Positions 1 to 8,736 are shown, counted from the first letter of the stretch. The stretch is 64,000 nt of DNA from Kribbella sindirgiensis (GCF_004331435.1 NZ_SJKA01000005.1:1-64000), one strand, 5' to 3'. Notes: generated by a model from the letters alone, not told the origin. Numbers and translations are program-made.

Positions 1-336
1 GGGCCGGGAGCAGAAGGAGTCGCAAAGCGCTCCAGCATCCCGACCCGCCAACACCAAGTCTACGAATCCGTCGGCGGCTTGACATCCCTTAGGAACTCAA
101 AAGGGCTCTTCCGTCCGACGTGCGGGTGGTGATCAGCCCGATCTGGGGTGGTGACACATGCAATGGTGGGTCGGCACCTGCTCTTACCTGTGCCCGGTCG
201 CCGTTACCTGTCCCCCTCCCGACCGCCGCCCCGCCGCCCCTGCGGGTGGCGCTCCCTCGGTGGTGCAGAACACCCATGCGGTGAGGCGCCGGCCCGGCCG
301 ACGCAGAACGACTGCCTTGTCCGGGGTGATCACACC

Positions 337-422
337 GAGTCGTGGCGTTTGGTCGGCGCCGGGAACCACGAGTCGTGAATCGAGGTTCCGTTCGGTCGCC
401 GAAATCCACGACTCGAGGAACC
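337..422. repeat. Nested inverted-repeat region
   Basis: GAGTCGTGG at 337-345 is the reverse complement of CCACGACTC at 406-414, and a second GAGTCGTG at 370-377 can pair with the same arm. GGTTCC at 384-389 pairs with GGAACC at 417-422. The two left arms compete for one right arm, so two folds are possible. There is no U-run typical of an intrinsic terminator. Role unknown. Confidence 0.5.
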
Positions 423-444
423 GGCGGTACCTGCGGTCCGCCGG

Positions 445-466
445 CTCCCCGAACTGGTTTGGGGAG
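445..466. repeat. 22-bp near-palindrome
   Basis: CTCCCCGAAC at 445-454 and GTTTGGGGAG at 457-466 are inverted with one G/T-type mismatch. The core resembles the perfect palindrome CCCCAAACCGGTTTGGGG at 21970-21987, so the two may be copies of one element or binding site. Confidence 0.5.
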
Positions 467-507
467 CGACAGCGGCGACGGGGTTTGTGCGGGGTGCCGG
501 GGGCGGC

Positions 508-594
508 TCGACAGGTGAGCACCGGTGGGACGCCGTACATGCGGGCACGATCACGCTCAGGTGCACTACCCAGCCACTCGACACGTCCTGTCCA
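508..594 (-). mobile_element. MITE-like element, copy 1 (87 bp)
   Basis: The element begins with TCGACAGG (508-515) and ends with CCTGTCCA (587-594), an imperfect 8-bp terminal inverted repeat. Read on the minus strand it aligns along its whole length with 8649-8736 at about 80% identity. It has no room for a transposase. An alternative is that both copies are decayed fragments of one coding sequence, because one frame is similar in both (motif SAPER). Confidence 0.5.
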
Positions 595-654
595 GAACAC
601 ATACACAACCGCCCCGGCCAACCACACATCAGCCACAAGAGCGACAGAAACCTG

Positions 655-1545
655 TCAGCTGACGAAGACTGCGGTGGGTTTGGCGACCGGGCCGTGTGGC
701 TCGTAGAGGGCCAGGAAGGTGCCGTCCGGGGCGAACATCGCAGTCTGCCCGGCGGGGAGCTCGATGCCCGGGAGCTGGCGGCCGGTGCGGATCGCGGCTG
801 CCTGGGCGTCGTCGGCGTCGTACCGCGGGAAGGTGCCGGCGGCAACATCCGCGATCGGGAGCCAGTCGAAGGACTCGGCGAGGGACTCCAGGGTGTGGGC
901 GGTCTCGAGACCGAACGATCCGACCCTGGTACGGCGCAGCGCCGTCAGGTGACCGCCGACGCCGAGCTCGGCGCCCAGATCACGGGCGAGGGCACGGATG
1001 TACGTGCCGCTGGAGCAGTCGACGGAGACATCGACGTCGATGCCCTCGGCGGCGGCGCGGACGTCGAGGATGTCGTAGCGCGACACGGTCACCGCCCGGG
1101 CCTTGAGCACGACCTCCTCGCCCGCCCGCACCCGGTCGTACGCACGCTTCCCGTCGACCTTGATCGCCGACACCGTCGACGGGACCTGCGAGATGTCCCC
1201 GCGGAACCCGTCGACGGCGGCCGCGATCGCCTCGGCGGTGATGCCGTCGACGGGCACCGTGGAGGTGATCTCACCCTCGGCGTCGTCGGTCGTCGTCGTG
1301 GCGCCGAGCCGGATCGTCGCGTCGTACGACTTGTCGGCCAGCTGCAGGTGGCCGAGCAGCCGGGTCGCCCGGTTCAGGCCGACGACCAGCACACCGGTCG
1401 CCATCGGGTCCAGCGTGCCGGCATGGCCGACCTTCCGGGTCCCCGCCAGCCGGCGGATCCGGGCGACGACGGTGTGCGAGGTCAGCCCGGCGGGCTTGTC
1501 GACGACGACAATGCCGTCCGACGTCGACGTGAAGTCAAGGCTCAA
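655..1545 (-). CDS. truB: tRNA pseudouridine(55) synthase TruB
   Basis: This protein of 296 residues isomerises uridine 55 in the T-loop of tRNAs. The catalytic aspartate lies in the family motif GHAGTLDPMATG (Asp near residue 46), preceded by the KPAGLTSH segment typical of TruB. Its length matches actinobacterial homologues. The start chosen is TTG at 1545, 8 bp after the rbfA stop, with no strong ribosome-binding site, so coupling to rbfA is likely. It is the last gene of the rimP-nusA-ylxR-infB-rbfA-truB operon. The usual downstream partner ribF is not seen in this window. Confidence 0.95.
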   Translation of the reverse strand: MSLDFTSTSDGIVVVDKPAGLTSHTVVARIRRLAGTRKVGHAGTLDPMATGVLVVGLNRATRLLGHLQLADKSYDATIRLGATTTTDDAEGEITSTVPVDGITAEAIAAAVDGFRGDISQVPSTVSAIKVDGKRAYDRVRAGEEVVLKARAVTVSRYDILDVRAAAEGIDVDVSVDCSSGTYIRALARDLGAELGVGGHLTALRRTRVGSFGLETAHTLESLAESFDWLPIADVAAGTFPRYDADDAQAAAIRTGRQLPGIELPAGQTAMFAPDGTFLALYEPHGPVAKPTAVFVS

Positions 1546-1553
1546 CGCAGTAC

Positions 1554-1994
1554 TCAGTCCTGCTCGTCGTCGTCCTCGTCGTGCGGGCGCTTGTACGGGT
1601 CCGCGTCGCCGGCCGGCTTCGCGCCCGCGGCGGCCTTGGCCACCTCGGCGTCGGCCATCCGGGCCTTCTCGAGCAGTTCCTCGATCTGGCCGGCGTTCTC
1701 CGGCACGGCGTCCAGGAAGAACGCCACGCTCGGGCTGTGGCGCAACCCGAGCGCCTTCCCGACCTCGCTGCGGATCAAGCCCTTCGACGACTCCAGCGCG
1801 GCCGCCGTGTTCGCGCGCGCCTGCTCGTCGCCGTACACCGTGTAGAAGACGCTCGCCTCGCGCAGATCGCCGGTCAGCCGCGCGTCGGTGACCGTGACGA
1901 ACCCGAGCCGCGGGTCCTTGACCCGGCGCTCCAGCAGTTCGGCGACCAGCACCTGGATCCGGTCGGCCAGCTGCTTCGCCCTTGCTTCACCCAT
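1554..1994 (-). CDS. rbfA: 30S ribosome-binding factor RbfA
   Basis: RbfA is a small KH-fold protein that binds the 30S subunit during 16S rRNA maturation. The ORF has 146 residues and shows the family pattern: an N-terminal RAKQLADRIQ helix, then ELLERRVKDPRLGFVTVTD and a YTVYGDE strand. An acidic, disordered C-terminus (DEDDDEQD) follows, as is common in actinobacteria. A GGGAG ribosome-binding site precedes the ATG at 1994. It lies between infB and truB, the standard order of this operon. Confidence 0.95.
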   Translation of the reverse strand: MGEARAKQLADRIQVLVAELLERRVKDPRLGFVTVTDARLTGDLREASVFYTVYGDEQARANTAAALESSKGLIRSEVGKALGLRHSPSVAFFLDAVPENAGQIEELLEKARMADAEVAKAAAGAKPAGDADPYKRPHDEDDDEQD

Positions 1995-2090
1995 CAGGGC
2001 TCACTCCCTCATCATGAACAACGTCCGGAGAGACCGCAGTCTCTCCGGACGCTACTCCTCGGTGACCCGCACCGGGTCACCGCCTACGTG

Positions 2091-5000
2091 TCAGCTGCGC
2101 GGCTTCTCGCGCAGCTCGAACGCCTCGACGACGTCGCCGATCTTGATGTCGTTGAAGTTGTTGATGGTCAGACCGCACTCGAAGCCCTCGCGGACCTCGG
2201 ACGCGTCGTCCTTGAACCTCTTCAGCGACGACAGCTCGGTGTTGTCGACGACCACGGCGCCGTCCCGGATCAACCGGACCTTCGCGTTCCGCTTGAGCAG
2301 GCCGCTGGTCACCCAGCAACCGGCGATGTTGCCCACCTTCGAGGAGCGGAAGATCTCCCGGATCTCGGCCTGGCCGAGGGTGACCTCCTCGTAGATCGGC
2401 TTGAGCATGCCCTTCAGGGCGGCCTCGATGTCGTCGATCGCCGAGTAGATGACCGAGTAGTACCGGACATCCACGCCCTCGCGCTCGGCCAGGTCCCCGG
2501 CCTTGCCCGCCGGCCGCACGTTGAAGCCGATGATGACGGCGTTCGACGCGATGGCCAGGTTGACGTCGTTCTCGTTGATCGCACCGACACCACGGTCGAT
2601 GATCCGCAGGTTGACCTCGTCGCCGACCTCGATCCGGACCAGGGCGTCTTCCAGCGCCTCGACCGAACCGGACACGTCGCCCTTGAGGATCAGCAGCAGC
2701 TCCTGGCTCTCGCCCTTCTCCATCGAGGCCATGAAGTCCTCGAGGGTACGGCGGGCGCGACGCTTGGCGTTCGCGGCCGCCCGGGCGCGGGCCTCCCGCT
2801 TCTCGGCGATCTGCCGGGCGCGGCGGTCGTCCTCGACGACCAGGAACTTGTCACCCGCACCTGGTACGGCGGTCAGACCGAGCACCAGGACCGGACGCGA
2901 CGGCGTCGCCTCCTCGACCGGGTCGCCGTGCTCGTCGAGCATGGCCCGCACCCGGCCGTACGCCGGACCGACCACCATCGAGTCGCCGACCCGGAGCGTT
3001 CCGCGCTGCACCAGCACGGTCGCGACCGGACCACGGCCCTTGTCGAGGTTCGCCTCGATGGCGATGCCCTCGGCGTGCATCTTCGGGTTGGCCCGCAGAT
3101 CCAGCGCCGCGTCCGCGGTCAGTACGACGCCCTCGAGCAGGCCGTCGATGTTGATCCGGGACTTGGCCGAGACGTCGACGAACATCGTGTCGCCGCCGTA
3201 CTCCTCGGGCACCAGGCCGTACTCGGTCAGCTGACCGCGCACCTTGGTCGGGTCCGCCGCCGGGACGTCGATCTTGTTCACCGCGACCACGATCGGGACA
3301 CCCGCCGCCCGGGCGTGGTTCAGCGCCTCGATCGTCTGCGGCATCACGCCGTCGTCGGCCGCGACCACCAGGATGACGATGTCGGTGGCCTGCGCACCAC
3401 GGGCACGCATGGCGGTGAACGCCTCGTGACCCGGGGTGTCGACGAAGGTGATCGCCCGCTCCTGGCCGTCGACCTCGGTGGTCACCTGGTACGCACCGAT
3501 GTGCTGGGTGATACCGCCGGCTTCCTTGGCCTGGACGTTCGCCATCCGGATCGCGTCCAGCAGCTTCGTCTTACCGTGGTCGACGTGACCCATGACGGTC
3601 ACCACCGGCGGCCGCGGAGCCAGGTCGCTCTCGTCGCCCTCGTCGGCACCGAAGTCGATGTCGAACGACTGCAGCAGCTCGCGGTCCTCGTCCTCCGGCG
3701 AGACGATCTGGACGTCGTAGTTCAGCTCGGTACCGAGCAGCTCGAGCGTCTCCTCGTTCACCGACTGGGTCGCGGTCACCATCTCACCGAGGTGGAACAG
3801 CACCTGGACCAGCGACGCCGGGTCGACTCCGACCTTCTCGGCGAAGTCCGTCAGCGACGCGCCACGCGGCAGCTTCACGACCTCGCCGTCACCGTGCTTG
3901 ACGCGCACGCCGCCGACGGCCGGAGCCTGCATGTTGTCGAATTCCTGGCGCTTGGCCCGCTTCGACTTGCGGCCACGACGCGCCGGACCGCCCGGACGCC
4001 CGAAGGCACCCTGCGTCCCGCCACGACCGCGGTTGCCCGGACCCGGACGGCCACCGCCGCCACCGGGCGGGCCGCTCGGGCCGCCGCCACCGGGACGGAA
4101 GCCGCCACCGGCGCCGCCACCGCCACCACCGCGCGGACCGGCACCCGGACCGCCGCCGGGACGACCGCGGCCACCGCCGCCACCGCCACCGGGACCGCCG
4201 GAGCCGCCGCCGGGACGGCCGGTGAACGTACCGGCCGAGGACTTCGGCATCATCGCCGGGTTCGGACGCGGGGCGCCCGGCACACCACCGGAACGCGGAC
4301 GGTCGCTACCGCCGCGCTCGCCGCCCCGCTCGCCACCGCGACCCTGCGGCGGACGCGGAGCCATCCCGGCCGGGCTCGGAGCGCCCTGCCGGTCGCCACC
4401 GCCGCCACCACCCGGGCCGGGGCGCGGTCCACCGCGCTGCATGCCCTGGGTCGAGCTGAACGGGTTGTTGCCCGGACGCGGGGCACCCGGACGCGGGCCG
4501 CCGCCACCCTGGCCGCCCTGACGGGGCGCGCCGGGACGCGGGGCACCCGGACGGGGCGCACCCGGACGCGGACCGGAACCGGGACCACCCTGGCCACCCG
4601 GACGCGGGCCGGAGCCCTGGCTGCCGCCCTGGCCGCCCGGACGCGGGCTCGCACCCGGAGCCGGACGCGGACCCGGACGGGCCGCGGAGTCGCCACCGGT
4701 ACGACGCGGCGCCGGCGCCGGTGCCGACGGGCCTGCCTTCGCGGCCGGAGCCTCGAACGACGGGGCCGCCGGGCTCTCCGCCTTCGCCGCCGGAGCGGAC
4801 TCGACCGGAGCCGACTCCACCGGGGCAGGCGCGGCCGGCTCGGCCGGAGCGGACTCCTGGCGCGGACCCGGCTTCGGGCCCGGACGCGGTCCCGGCTTGA
4901 TCCCCGGGGCCGACTTCGCCGGCGCCGACTCGGCCGCCGGGGCCGCAGTCGATGCGGCCGGCGCCTCGGCGACCGGAGCCGCCTCGGTGCGCACCTCAGC

Positions 5001-5297
5001 GGCCGGCGCGGTGCGCTCGGCCGGAGCCTTCGGGGCAGCCGGCTGGGCCGGCTTCGGCGCCGGTGCGACCGGTGCGGTCGCCTGCGGCGCGGCAGACGTG
5101 CTGGCGGCGGCCTTCTTGGCCGCACGCTTCTTCGGCGGGTTCTTCTCGAACTCCTCCGCCAACCTGCGGACTACTGGTGCCTCGATCGTCGAGGACGCCG
5201 ATCGGACGAACTCGCCCATGTCGTTCAGTCTGGTCAGAACGACCTTGCTGGTAACTCCGAGCTCTTTCGCGAGCTCGTAGACCCGGACCTTTGCCAC
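2091..5297 (-). CDS. infB: Translation initiation factor IF-2
   Basis: IF-2 is the GTPase that brings initiator tRNA to the 30S subunit and promotes subunit joining. The start chosen is GTG at 5297 (protein begins [14 protein letters not shown]), preceded by AGGGAGAG. This gives 1068 residues, longer than most IF-2. The N-terminal IF2_N helices are followed by about 370 residues of Ala/Pro-rich then Gly/Arg/Pro-rich repeats. A second IF2_N-like segment comes next, then the G domain with GHVDHGKT near residue 567, DTPGHEAF and NKIDVP, and finally the C-terminal domains. The gene is separated from ylxR by 134 bp containing a hairpin and three spaced repeats, so infB probably has additional control. 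Confidence 0.97.
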   Translation of the reverse strand: MAKVRVYELAKELGVTSKVVLTRLNDMGEFVRSASSTIEAPVVRRLAEEFEKNPPKKRAAKKAAASTSAAPQATAPVAPAPKPAQPAAPKAPAERTAPAAEVRTEAAPVAEAPAASTAAPAAESAPAKSAPGIKPGPRPGPKPGPRQESAPAEPAAPAPVESAPVESAPAAKAESPAAPSFEAPAAKAGPSAPAPAPRRTGGDSAARPGPRPAPGASPRPGGQGGSQGSGPRPGGQGGPGSGPRPGAPRPGAPRPGAPRQGGQGGGGPRPGAPRPGNNPFSSTQGMQRGGPRPGPGGGGGGDRQGAPSPAGMAPRPPQGRGGERGGERGGSDRPRSGGVPGAPRPNPAMMPKSSAGTFTGRPGGGSGGPGGGGGGGRGRPGGGPGAGPRGGGGGGAGGGFRPGGGGPSGPPGGGGGRPGPGNRGRGGTQGAFGRPGGPARRGRKSKRAKRQEFDNMQAPAVGGVRVKHGDGEVVKLPRGASLTDFAEKVGVDPASLVQVLFHLGEMVTATQSVNEETLELLGTELNYDVQIVSPEDEDRELLQSFDIDFGADEGDESDLAPRPPVVTVMGHVDHGKTKLLDAIRMANVQAKEAGGITQHIGAYQVTTEVDGQERAITFVDTPGHEAFTAMRARGAQATDIVILVVAADDGVMPQTIEALNHARAAGVPIVVAVNKIDVPAADPTKVRGQLTEYGLVPEEYGGDTMFVDVSAKSRINIDGLLEGVVLTADAALDLRANPKMHAEGIAIEANLDKGRGPVATVLVQRGTLRVGDSMVVGPAYGRVRAMLDEHGDPVEEATPSRPVLVLGLTAVPGAGDKFLVVEDDRRARQIAEKREARARAAANAKRRARRTLEDFMASMEKGESQELLLILKGDVSGSVEALEDALVRIEVGDEVNLRIIDRGVGAINENDVNLAIASNAVIIGFNVRPAGKAGDLAEREGVDVRYYSVIYSAIDDIEAALKGMLKPIYEEVTLGQAEIREIFRSSKVGNIAGCWVTSGLLKRNAKVRLIRDGAVVVDNTELSSLKRFKDDASEVREGFECGLTINNFNDIKIGDVVEAFELREKPRS

Positions 5298-5348
5298 TAC
5301 TCTCCCTCTGGTCCGAGCCTGGGCGCGGACCGTTAGTTGACGTACGTG

Positions 5349-5383
5349 CTCATCGCTTTGCACTCATCGGTAGACACTCATCG
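5349..5383. repeat. Three CTCATCG repeats at 14-bp period upstream of infB
   Basis: CTCATCG occurs at 5349-5355, 5363-5369 and 5377-5383, exactly 14 bp apart. Two of the three are preceded by A. In infB orientation they read CGATGAG. They sit between the ylxR 3' hairpin and the infB ribosome-binding site. The spacing suggests iterated protein contacts or a repeated RNA motif in the infB leader. No known regulator is recognised. Confidence 0.55.
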
Positions 5384-5419
5384 AGTGGTCATGAGTCGAT
5401 GACCCGCCTTCATGTCGGT

Positions 5420-5443
5420 CACACGGTCCGGTCAGACCGTGTG
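5420..5443 (-). terminator. Hairpin overlapping the 3' end of ylxR
   Basis: CACACGGTC (5420-5428) and GACCGTGTG (5435-5443) form a perfect 9-bp stem with a 6-nt loop. The ylxR stop codon (5432-5434) lies in the loop. No long U-run follows, so this may be an attenuator or RNA-processing signal between ylxR and infB rather than a full terminator. Confidence 0.5.
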
Positions 5444-5737
5444 TACATCTTGATTATCACGCTGCGCGAGGTAGTCGTGCAGCCCGGTGACATCGAGCGG
5501 CCCCAGGACCCGGAAGGCCCGTGGGAACGCCTTGCGCCGGACAGCCAGCTCGAAGCACTCCGCCGTGGGGTGCAGATGCGCTCCACGACCAGGTGCCCGA
5601 CGCCCGGGATCCGGGAGAACCGTGAGATTTCCTGGCCCTCCGGACACCGTCATCCGCAGCAGGTCAGTCGGACTGGACCGCTTCCGGCACCCTATGCAGG
5701 TGCGCTCCCGAACCTTGCCAGGACGCGCGTCTGTCAC
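5432..5737 (-). CDS. ylxR: YlxR/RnpM family RNA-binding protein
   Basis: The 101-residue ORF belongs to the YlxR (DUF448) family. It shows RERTCIGCRKRSSPTDLLRM near the N-terminus and the C-terminal GRGAHLHP segment followed by an arginine-rich helix. Members are basic nucleic-acid-binding proteins encoded between nusA and infB, and one has been described as a modulator of RNase P. Both family cysteines (CIGC) are present. The gene follows nusA by 45 bp in the same operon. The exact start is uncertain because several in-frame codons precede the conserved core. Confidence 0.9.
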   Translation of the reverse strand: MTDARPGKVRERTCIGCRKRSSPTDLLRMTVSGGPGNLTVLPDPGRRAPGRGAHLHPTAECFELAVRRKAFPRAFRVLGPLDVTGLHDYLAQRDNQDVHTV

Positions 5738-5782
5738 TTATTCCTCTGGGTGTGGTTGCGACTCAGTCGACCGACCGAGAAA

Positions 5783-6775
5783 TCAGTCTACCTTCTCGCT
5801 ATCCCGAGTCACATCGGTATCCGGCCGGATGTCGATCCGCCAGCCGGTGAGCCGGGCGGCGAGGCGGGCGTTCTGCCCCTCCTTGCCGATCGCGAGCGAG
5901 AGCTGGTAGTCGGGTACGACGACGCGCGCCGCACGGGCCGCGGCGTCGACCACCTCGACCGACGTAACCTGCGCCGGGGACAGCGCATTCCCGACGAAGG
6001 TGGCCGGGTCGTCGCTGTGGTCGATGATGTCGATCTTCTCGCCGTGCAGCTCGTGCATGATGTTGCGCACCCGCTGACCCATCGGCCCGATGCAGGCGCC
6101 CTTGCCGTTCACGGACGGGTTCAGGGTGCGGACGGCGATCTTGGTCCGGTGCCCCGCCTCGCGGGCGATCGCGGTGATCTCGACGGTGCCGTCGGCGATC
6201 TCCGGGACCTCCAGCGCGAACAGCTTCTTCACCAGGTTCGGGTGCGTCCGGCTGACGGTGATCTGCGGGCCCTTGAAGCCCTTCCGGACGCCGACGACGT
6301 ACACCCGCAGGCGGGATCCGTGCTCGTACTTCTCCCCCGGCACCTGCTCGGGCGCCGGCAGCACGGCCTCGATCTTGCCGAGGTCGACCATCACCGACCG
6401 CGGGTCGCGGCCCTGCTGGACGACACCGGAGACGATGTCGCCCTCCTTCCCGGAGAACTCGCCGTACCGCACCTCGTCCTCGGCGTCGCGCAGCCGCTGC
6501 AGGATGATCTGCTTGGCCGTGGTGGCCGCGATCCGGCCGAAGTCGTGCGGGGTGTCGTCGTACTCGCGGGCCAGCGTGCCGTCCTCGGCCAGCTCGCGGG
6601 CGAAGACGGTCACGTGCCCGGTCTTGCGGTCCAGCTCGGCGCGGGCGTGCTGCTGGGCGCCCTCGGTGCGGTGGTACGCGACCAGCAGCGCCTGCTCGAT
6701 CGCCTCGACGACCACGTCCAGGGAGATGTCCTTCTCCCGTTCCAGCGACCGCAGCACGGCCATGTCGATGTCCAT
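5783..6775 (-). CDS. nusA: Transcription termination/antitermination factor NusA
   Basis: NusA binds RNA polymerase and nascent RNA to control pausing, termination and rRNA antitermination. The 330-residue protein starts at ATG 6775 ([15 protein letters not shown]) with a strong GGAGGAG site and lies 1 bp after the rimP stop. Visible parts are the N-terminal RNAP-binding domain, an S1 domain ([13 protein letters not shown], roughly residues 105-180) and two KH domains ([14 protein letters not shown] and [12 protein letters not shown]). As in other actinobacteria, it lacks the C-terminal acidic repeats of the E. coli protein. The operon context rimP-nusA-ylxR-infB is canonical. Confidence 0.96.
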   Translation of the reverse strand: MDIDMAVLRSLEREKDISLDVVVEAIEQALLVAYHRTEGAQQHARAELDRKTGHVTVFARELAEDGTLAREYDDTPHDFGRIAATTAKQIILQRLRDAEDEVRYGEFSGKEGDIVSGVVQQGRDPRSVMVDLGKIEAVLPAPEQVPGEKYEHGSRLRVYVVGVRKGFKGPQITVSRTHPNLVKKLFALEVPEIADGTVEITAIAREAGHRTKIAVRTLNPSVNGKGACIGPMGQRVRNIMHELHGEKIDIIDHSDDPATFVGNALSPAQVTSVEVVDAAARAARVVVPDYQLSLAIGKEGQNARLAARLTGWRIDIRPDTDVTRDSEKVD

Positions 6776-6776
6776 G

Positions 6777-7322
6777 TCAGTTCTCCTCCACCGTGCCGTC
6801 GGCAGGTGTTTCTCCATCGTCAGATGGCTCAGTGTCGTTGCCGGCGGTCCGGTTGAACTCGATCTGGATCTTGGCCTTGGCCACGTCGGCGTACGCGACG
6901 CTCTGCCGCTTGCCGTCGACGTCCAGTTCGGCCGCCTCCTCGGAGACGGACTTGATCCTCCCTGTCAGCTTCCCGCCGGCGGTCAGCGTGACCGCGACCA
7001 GCCGGCCGGTGTTGCGGCGCCAGTGCCGGGGCAGGGTGAGCGGGCGGTCGACGCCGGGGCTGGAGACCTCCAGCGTGTAGGCGCCCTCGCCCATGATGTC
7101 GTCGGCGTCGAGCGCCTTGGAGATGGCCCGGGTCACCTCGGCGACGTCGTCCAGGCTGATGCCGCCGTCGCGGTCGACCAGGACGCGCAGCAGGCGGCGG
7201 CGTCCGGCCGGCGTGACGTCCGCGGCCTCCAGGTCGCAGCCGAACTGCTCGACGATCGGCCGCAGGAAGTTCTCGAGGCTCGTGGTGTCCGTGTGGCTCG
7301 TGGGGCCCGGCTTTCGGCTCAC
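6777..7322 (-). CDS. rimP: Ribosome maturation factor RimP
   Basis: RimP assists late assembly of the 30S subunit. The protein shows the two family domains: an N-terminal alpha/beta domain ([14 protein letters not shown] and RVLVDRDGG) and a C-terminal SH3-like domain ([10 protein letters not shown] followed by GRLVAVTL). The start chosen is GTG 7322 (VSRKPGP), giving 181 residues. An upstream GTG at 7352 would add ten residues, and the sequence does not decide firmly between them. It is the first gene of the nusA-infB operon and is divergent from the lipoprotein gene at 7462. Confidence 0.93.
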   Translation of the reverse strand: MSRKPGPTSHTDTTSLENFLRPIVEQFGCDLEAADVTPAGRRRLLRVLVDRDGGISLDDVAEVTRAISKALDADDIMGEGAYTLEVSSPGVDRPLTLPRHWRRNTGRLVAVTLTAGGKLTGRIKSVSEEAAELDVDGKRQSVAYADVAKAKIQIEFNRTAGNDTEPSDDGETPADGTVEEN

Positions 7323-7449
7323 AGGTTGACCTGCCTCTCTCCAGTTGTGCACCCGTTCTGATCCCGGCGGTCCGGCCGAGAGCAGTAGCCCACCCTATCC
7401 GCCCGGTGCCCCGATCCCGGTCATCGGCTCTCCCGGGCCGGTCAGCAGG

Positions 7450-7455
7450 TATCGT
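7450..7455 (+). promoter_or_regulatory. -10 box of a leaderless-type promoter (lipoprotein gene)
   Basis: TATCGT ends 6 nt before the GTG start at 7462. At this distance transcription would begin at or next to the start codon, and no ribosome-binding site is present. It matches the arrangement of five other promoters in this window. Confidence 0.5.
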
Positions 7456-7461
7456 TCCGCC

Positions 7462-8019
7462 GTGCCTGAACGCCGCCTGAACCGACGTACTGTCTTCGTC
7501 ACCGCCGCCCTGGTTCCGGGCGCGGTCGCGCTGGCCGGTTGCAAGGACGACGCCGCCTCCGGAGCCGGTACGCCGGGCACGAAGGGCGCCGTGAACGGCA
7601 CGCCGACGGCACCGGGGCCGACCGAGGAGACACCGACCGTCGACCCGGCCGTCGTCGCGGCGCTCAGCACCGTGGCGACCCAGGTGACTCAATTGTCACA
7701 GCTCTACGCAACCGCGAGCCGCAAGTTCCCGGTGTTGCGGGCTCAGCTCGCCGCGGGCGCGAAGTACCACGTGAGCCACCTGGCGAAGCTCAAGGAGACC
7801 CAGGGCGTGACCGCGCAGGCGTCCAAGGCCGTCGCCGCGGGCTCGAACTCTCGGGCCGCGCTGGCCGCGATCGCCCAGCAGGAGAAGGCCGCCGCCGTCA
7901 CGCATGCCGCGGCCGCGGTCAAGCTGTCCGGCGCCCCGGCCCGCCTGCTCGCCGAGATCGCCGCGGCCGAGACCCAACTGTCCGCGACTCTCGCCCCCAA
8001 GAAGAAGGACGCGTCGTGA
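7462..8019 (+). CDS. Putative secreted lipoprotein, alanine-rich
   Basis: The product has 185 residues. It starts VPERRLNRRTVFVTAALVPG and has a lipobox ending LAGC around residue 27, so it should be exported and lipid-anchored outside the membrane. The twin-arginine-like N-terminus (RRLNRR) could indicate Tat export. After a Thr/Pro-rich linker the domain is helical and Ala/Gln/Lys-rich with no motif I can assign. It overlaps the next gene by 4 bp (GTGA). A lipoprotein or membrane protein next to a DUF4439 gene, divergent from rimP, is also found in mycobacteria, which suggests a conserved pair of unknown role. Confidence 0.75.
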   Translation: MPERRLNRRTVFVTAALVPGAVALAGCKDDAASGAGTPGTKGAVNGTPTAPGPTEETPTVDPAVVAALSTVATQVTQLSQLYATASRKFPVLRAQLAAGAKYHVSHLAKLKETQGVTAQASKAVAAGSNSRAALAAIAQQEKAAAVTHAAAAVKLSGAPARLLAEIAAAETQLSATLAPKKKDAS

Positions 8020-8429
8020 ATCAGGTCGAAGCCCTGCAGGCGGCGCTCGCGGGTGAGCACGCAGCGATGTACGGCGTAGGCGTGGCCGGGGGCAAGCTCA
8101 GCGGGGCGCGGTACCGCTCCGCGACGGACACGTTCGAGAGTCACCGCGACAACCGCGACCACCTGAGCGCGTTGCTGGTCGCCGCCGGTGAGACCCCGGT
8201 CGCGGCCGAACCGGCGTACGACCTCCCTCGGCCGGTCACCAACACCGCGACGGCGACCGCGCTGATCCTGGTGATCGAGCGCCGGATCGCGGCGGTGTAC
8301 GGCGACCTCGTCGAGGCCGCCGAACAACCCGCCGTCCGAGCGTTCGCCATCGAGACCCTGGTCGCGTACGCGACCAGCCAACTCACCTGGGGCGGCGCGC
8401 CCGTAGCCTTCCCCGGCGCAACCCCCTGA
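8016..8429 (+). CDS. DUF4439 ferritin-like protein
   Basis: The 137-residue protein opens with VNQVEALQAALAGEHAAMYG, the start of the DUF4439 ferritin-like four-helix fold. Later segments carry SHRDNRDHL and ERRIAAVYGDLVEAAEQ, which supply Glu/His residues in the helix pattern of the family. Whether it binds iron is not known. Its GTG start overlaps the stop of the lipoprotein gene, so the two are translationally coupled and probably act together, perhaps at the cell envelope. No signal peptide is visible, so it is likely cytoplasmic unless carried by its partner. Confidence 0.8.
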   Translation: MNQVEALQAALAGEHAAMYGVGVAGGKLSGARYRSATDTFESHRDNRDHLSALLVAAGETPVAAEPAYDLPRPVTNTATATALILVIERRIAAVYGDLVEAAEQPAVRAFAIETLVAYATSQLTWGGAPVAFPGATP

Positions 8430-8494
8430 CCCGCTCCCGCCCCACCACGCCCGCCGGGCGCGGCCCCACCGACCCGAGCCGACCGCTGAGTCCA

Positions 8495-8567
8495 ATTTGC
8501 CTGGCATACCCATCGAATCAGGGGTTCCGGACCCATTCTCAGGGTCACGAACCCATCATTTGCCTGG
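8495..8567. repeat. ATTTGCCTGG hairpin element, copy 1
   Basis: Two direct copies of ATTTGCCTGG (8495-8504, 8558-8567) flank a stem of GGGTTCCGGACCC (8522-8534) and GGGTCACGAACCC (8542-8554) with a 7-nt loop and two mismatched positions. The stem has the same core, GACCC loop GGGTC, as the larger element at 44422-44537, which also carries ATTTGCCTGG. Both lie between convergent genes, so a terminator-like or chromosome-structuring role is possible. Confidence 0.55.
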
Positions 8568-8648
8568 CGGACCAAGGAAATATCCCGGCTCTTGTGACTG
8601 GGTGGTCGACGGGTTCCAGGGCGCGCCGGGCCTGGTGTGATCCGCAGC

Positions 8649-8736
8649 TCGACAGGACGTGTCAGGTGGCCGGGTAGTGCGCCTGAGCGTGAACGTGTTC
8701 GTGCGTACACCGTCTCGCCGGTGCACTACCTGTCGA
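8649..8736 (+). mobile_element. MITE-like element, copy 2 (88 bp)
   Basis: It is bounded by perfect 8-bp terminal inverted repeats, TCGACAGG (8649-8656) and CCTGTCGA (8729-8736). Internally GGTAGTGC (8673-8680) pairs with GCACTACC (8723-8730), so much of the element can fold back on itself. It is about 80% identical, in inverted orientation, to 508-594. Short length, terminal repeats and lack of coding capacity fit a non-autonomous element, but no target-site duplication is evident and the transposase family is unknown. Confidence 0.55.

Larger units (their letters stand above)
1..654. other. Left-edge region without a convincing gene
   Basis: No reading frame here looks like a conserved protein. 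The stretch holds non-coding structure instead: a nested dyad at 337-422, a near-palindrome at 445-466, and an 87-bp terminal-inverted-repeat element at 508-594 that has a second copy near 8.7 kb (all listed separately). A short open plus-strand frame entering from the left edge ends with TGA at 80-82. It could be the C-terminal tail of a gene outside the window, but 26 residues are not enough to say. Confidence 0.6.

Noticed and set aside
2..82. Short plus-strand frame entering from the left edge (ends at TGA 80-82)
   Set aside because: It could be the C-terminus of a truncated gene, but 26 polar residues give no family evidence.
184..636. 150-codon minus-strand frame at the left edge
   Set aside because: It runs through the MITE-like element and several dyads, is Arg/Gly/Pro-biased and lacks a ribosome-binding site. 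The only repeated part is the 87-bp element itself.
1581..5336. Very long open frame on the plus strand opposite infB
   Set aside because: It is a GC-bias shadow of the infB and rbfA coding strand; the translation is Arg/Leu/Asp-rich without any conserved motif, while the minus strand encodes clear IF-2 motifs.
5349..5383. CRISPR-like short spaced repeats
   Set aside because: Units are 7 bp with 7-bp spacers, far below CRISPR size, and no cas genes are present anywhere in the window.
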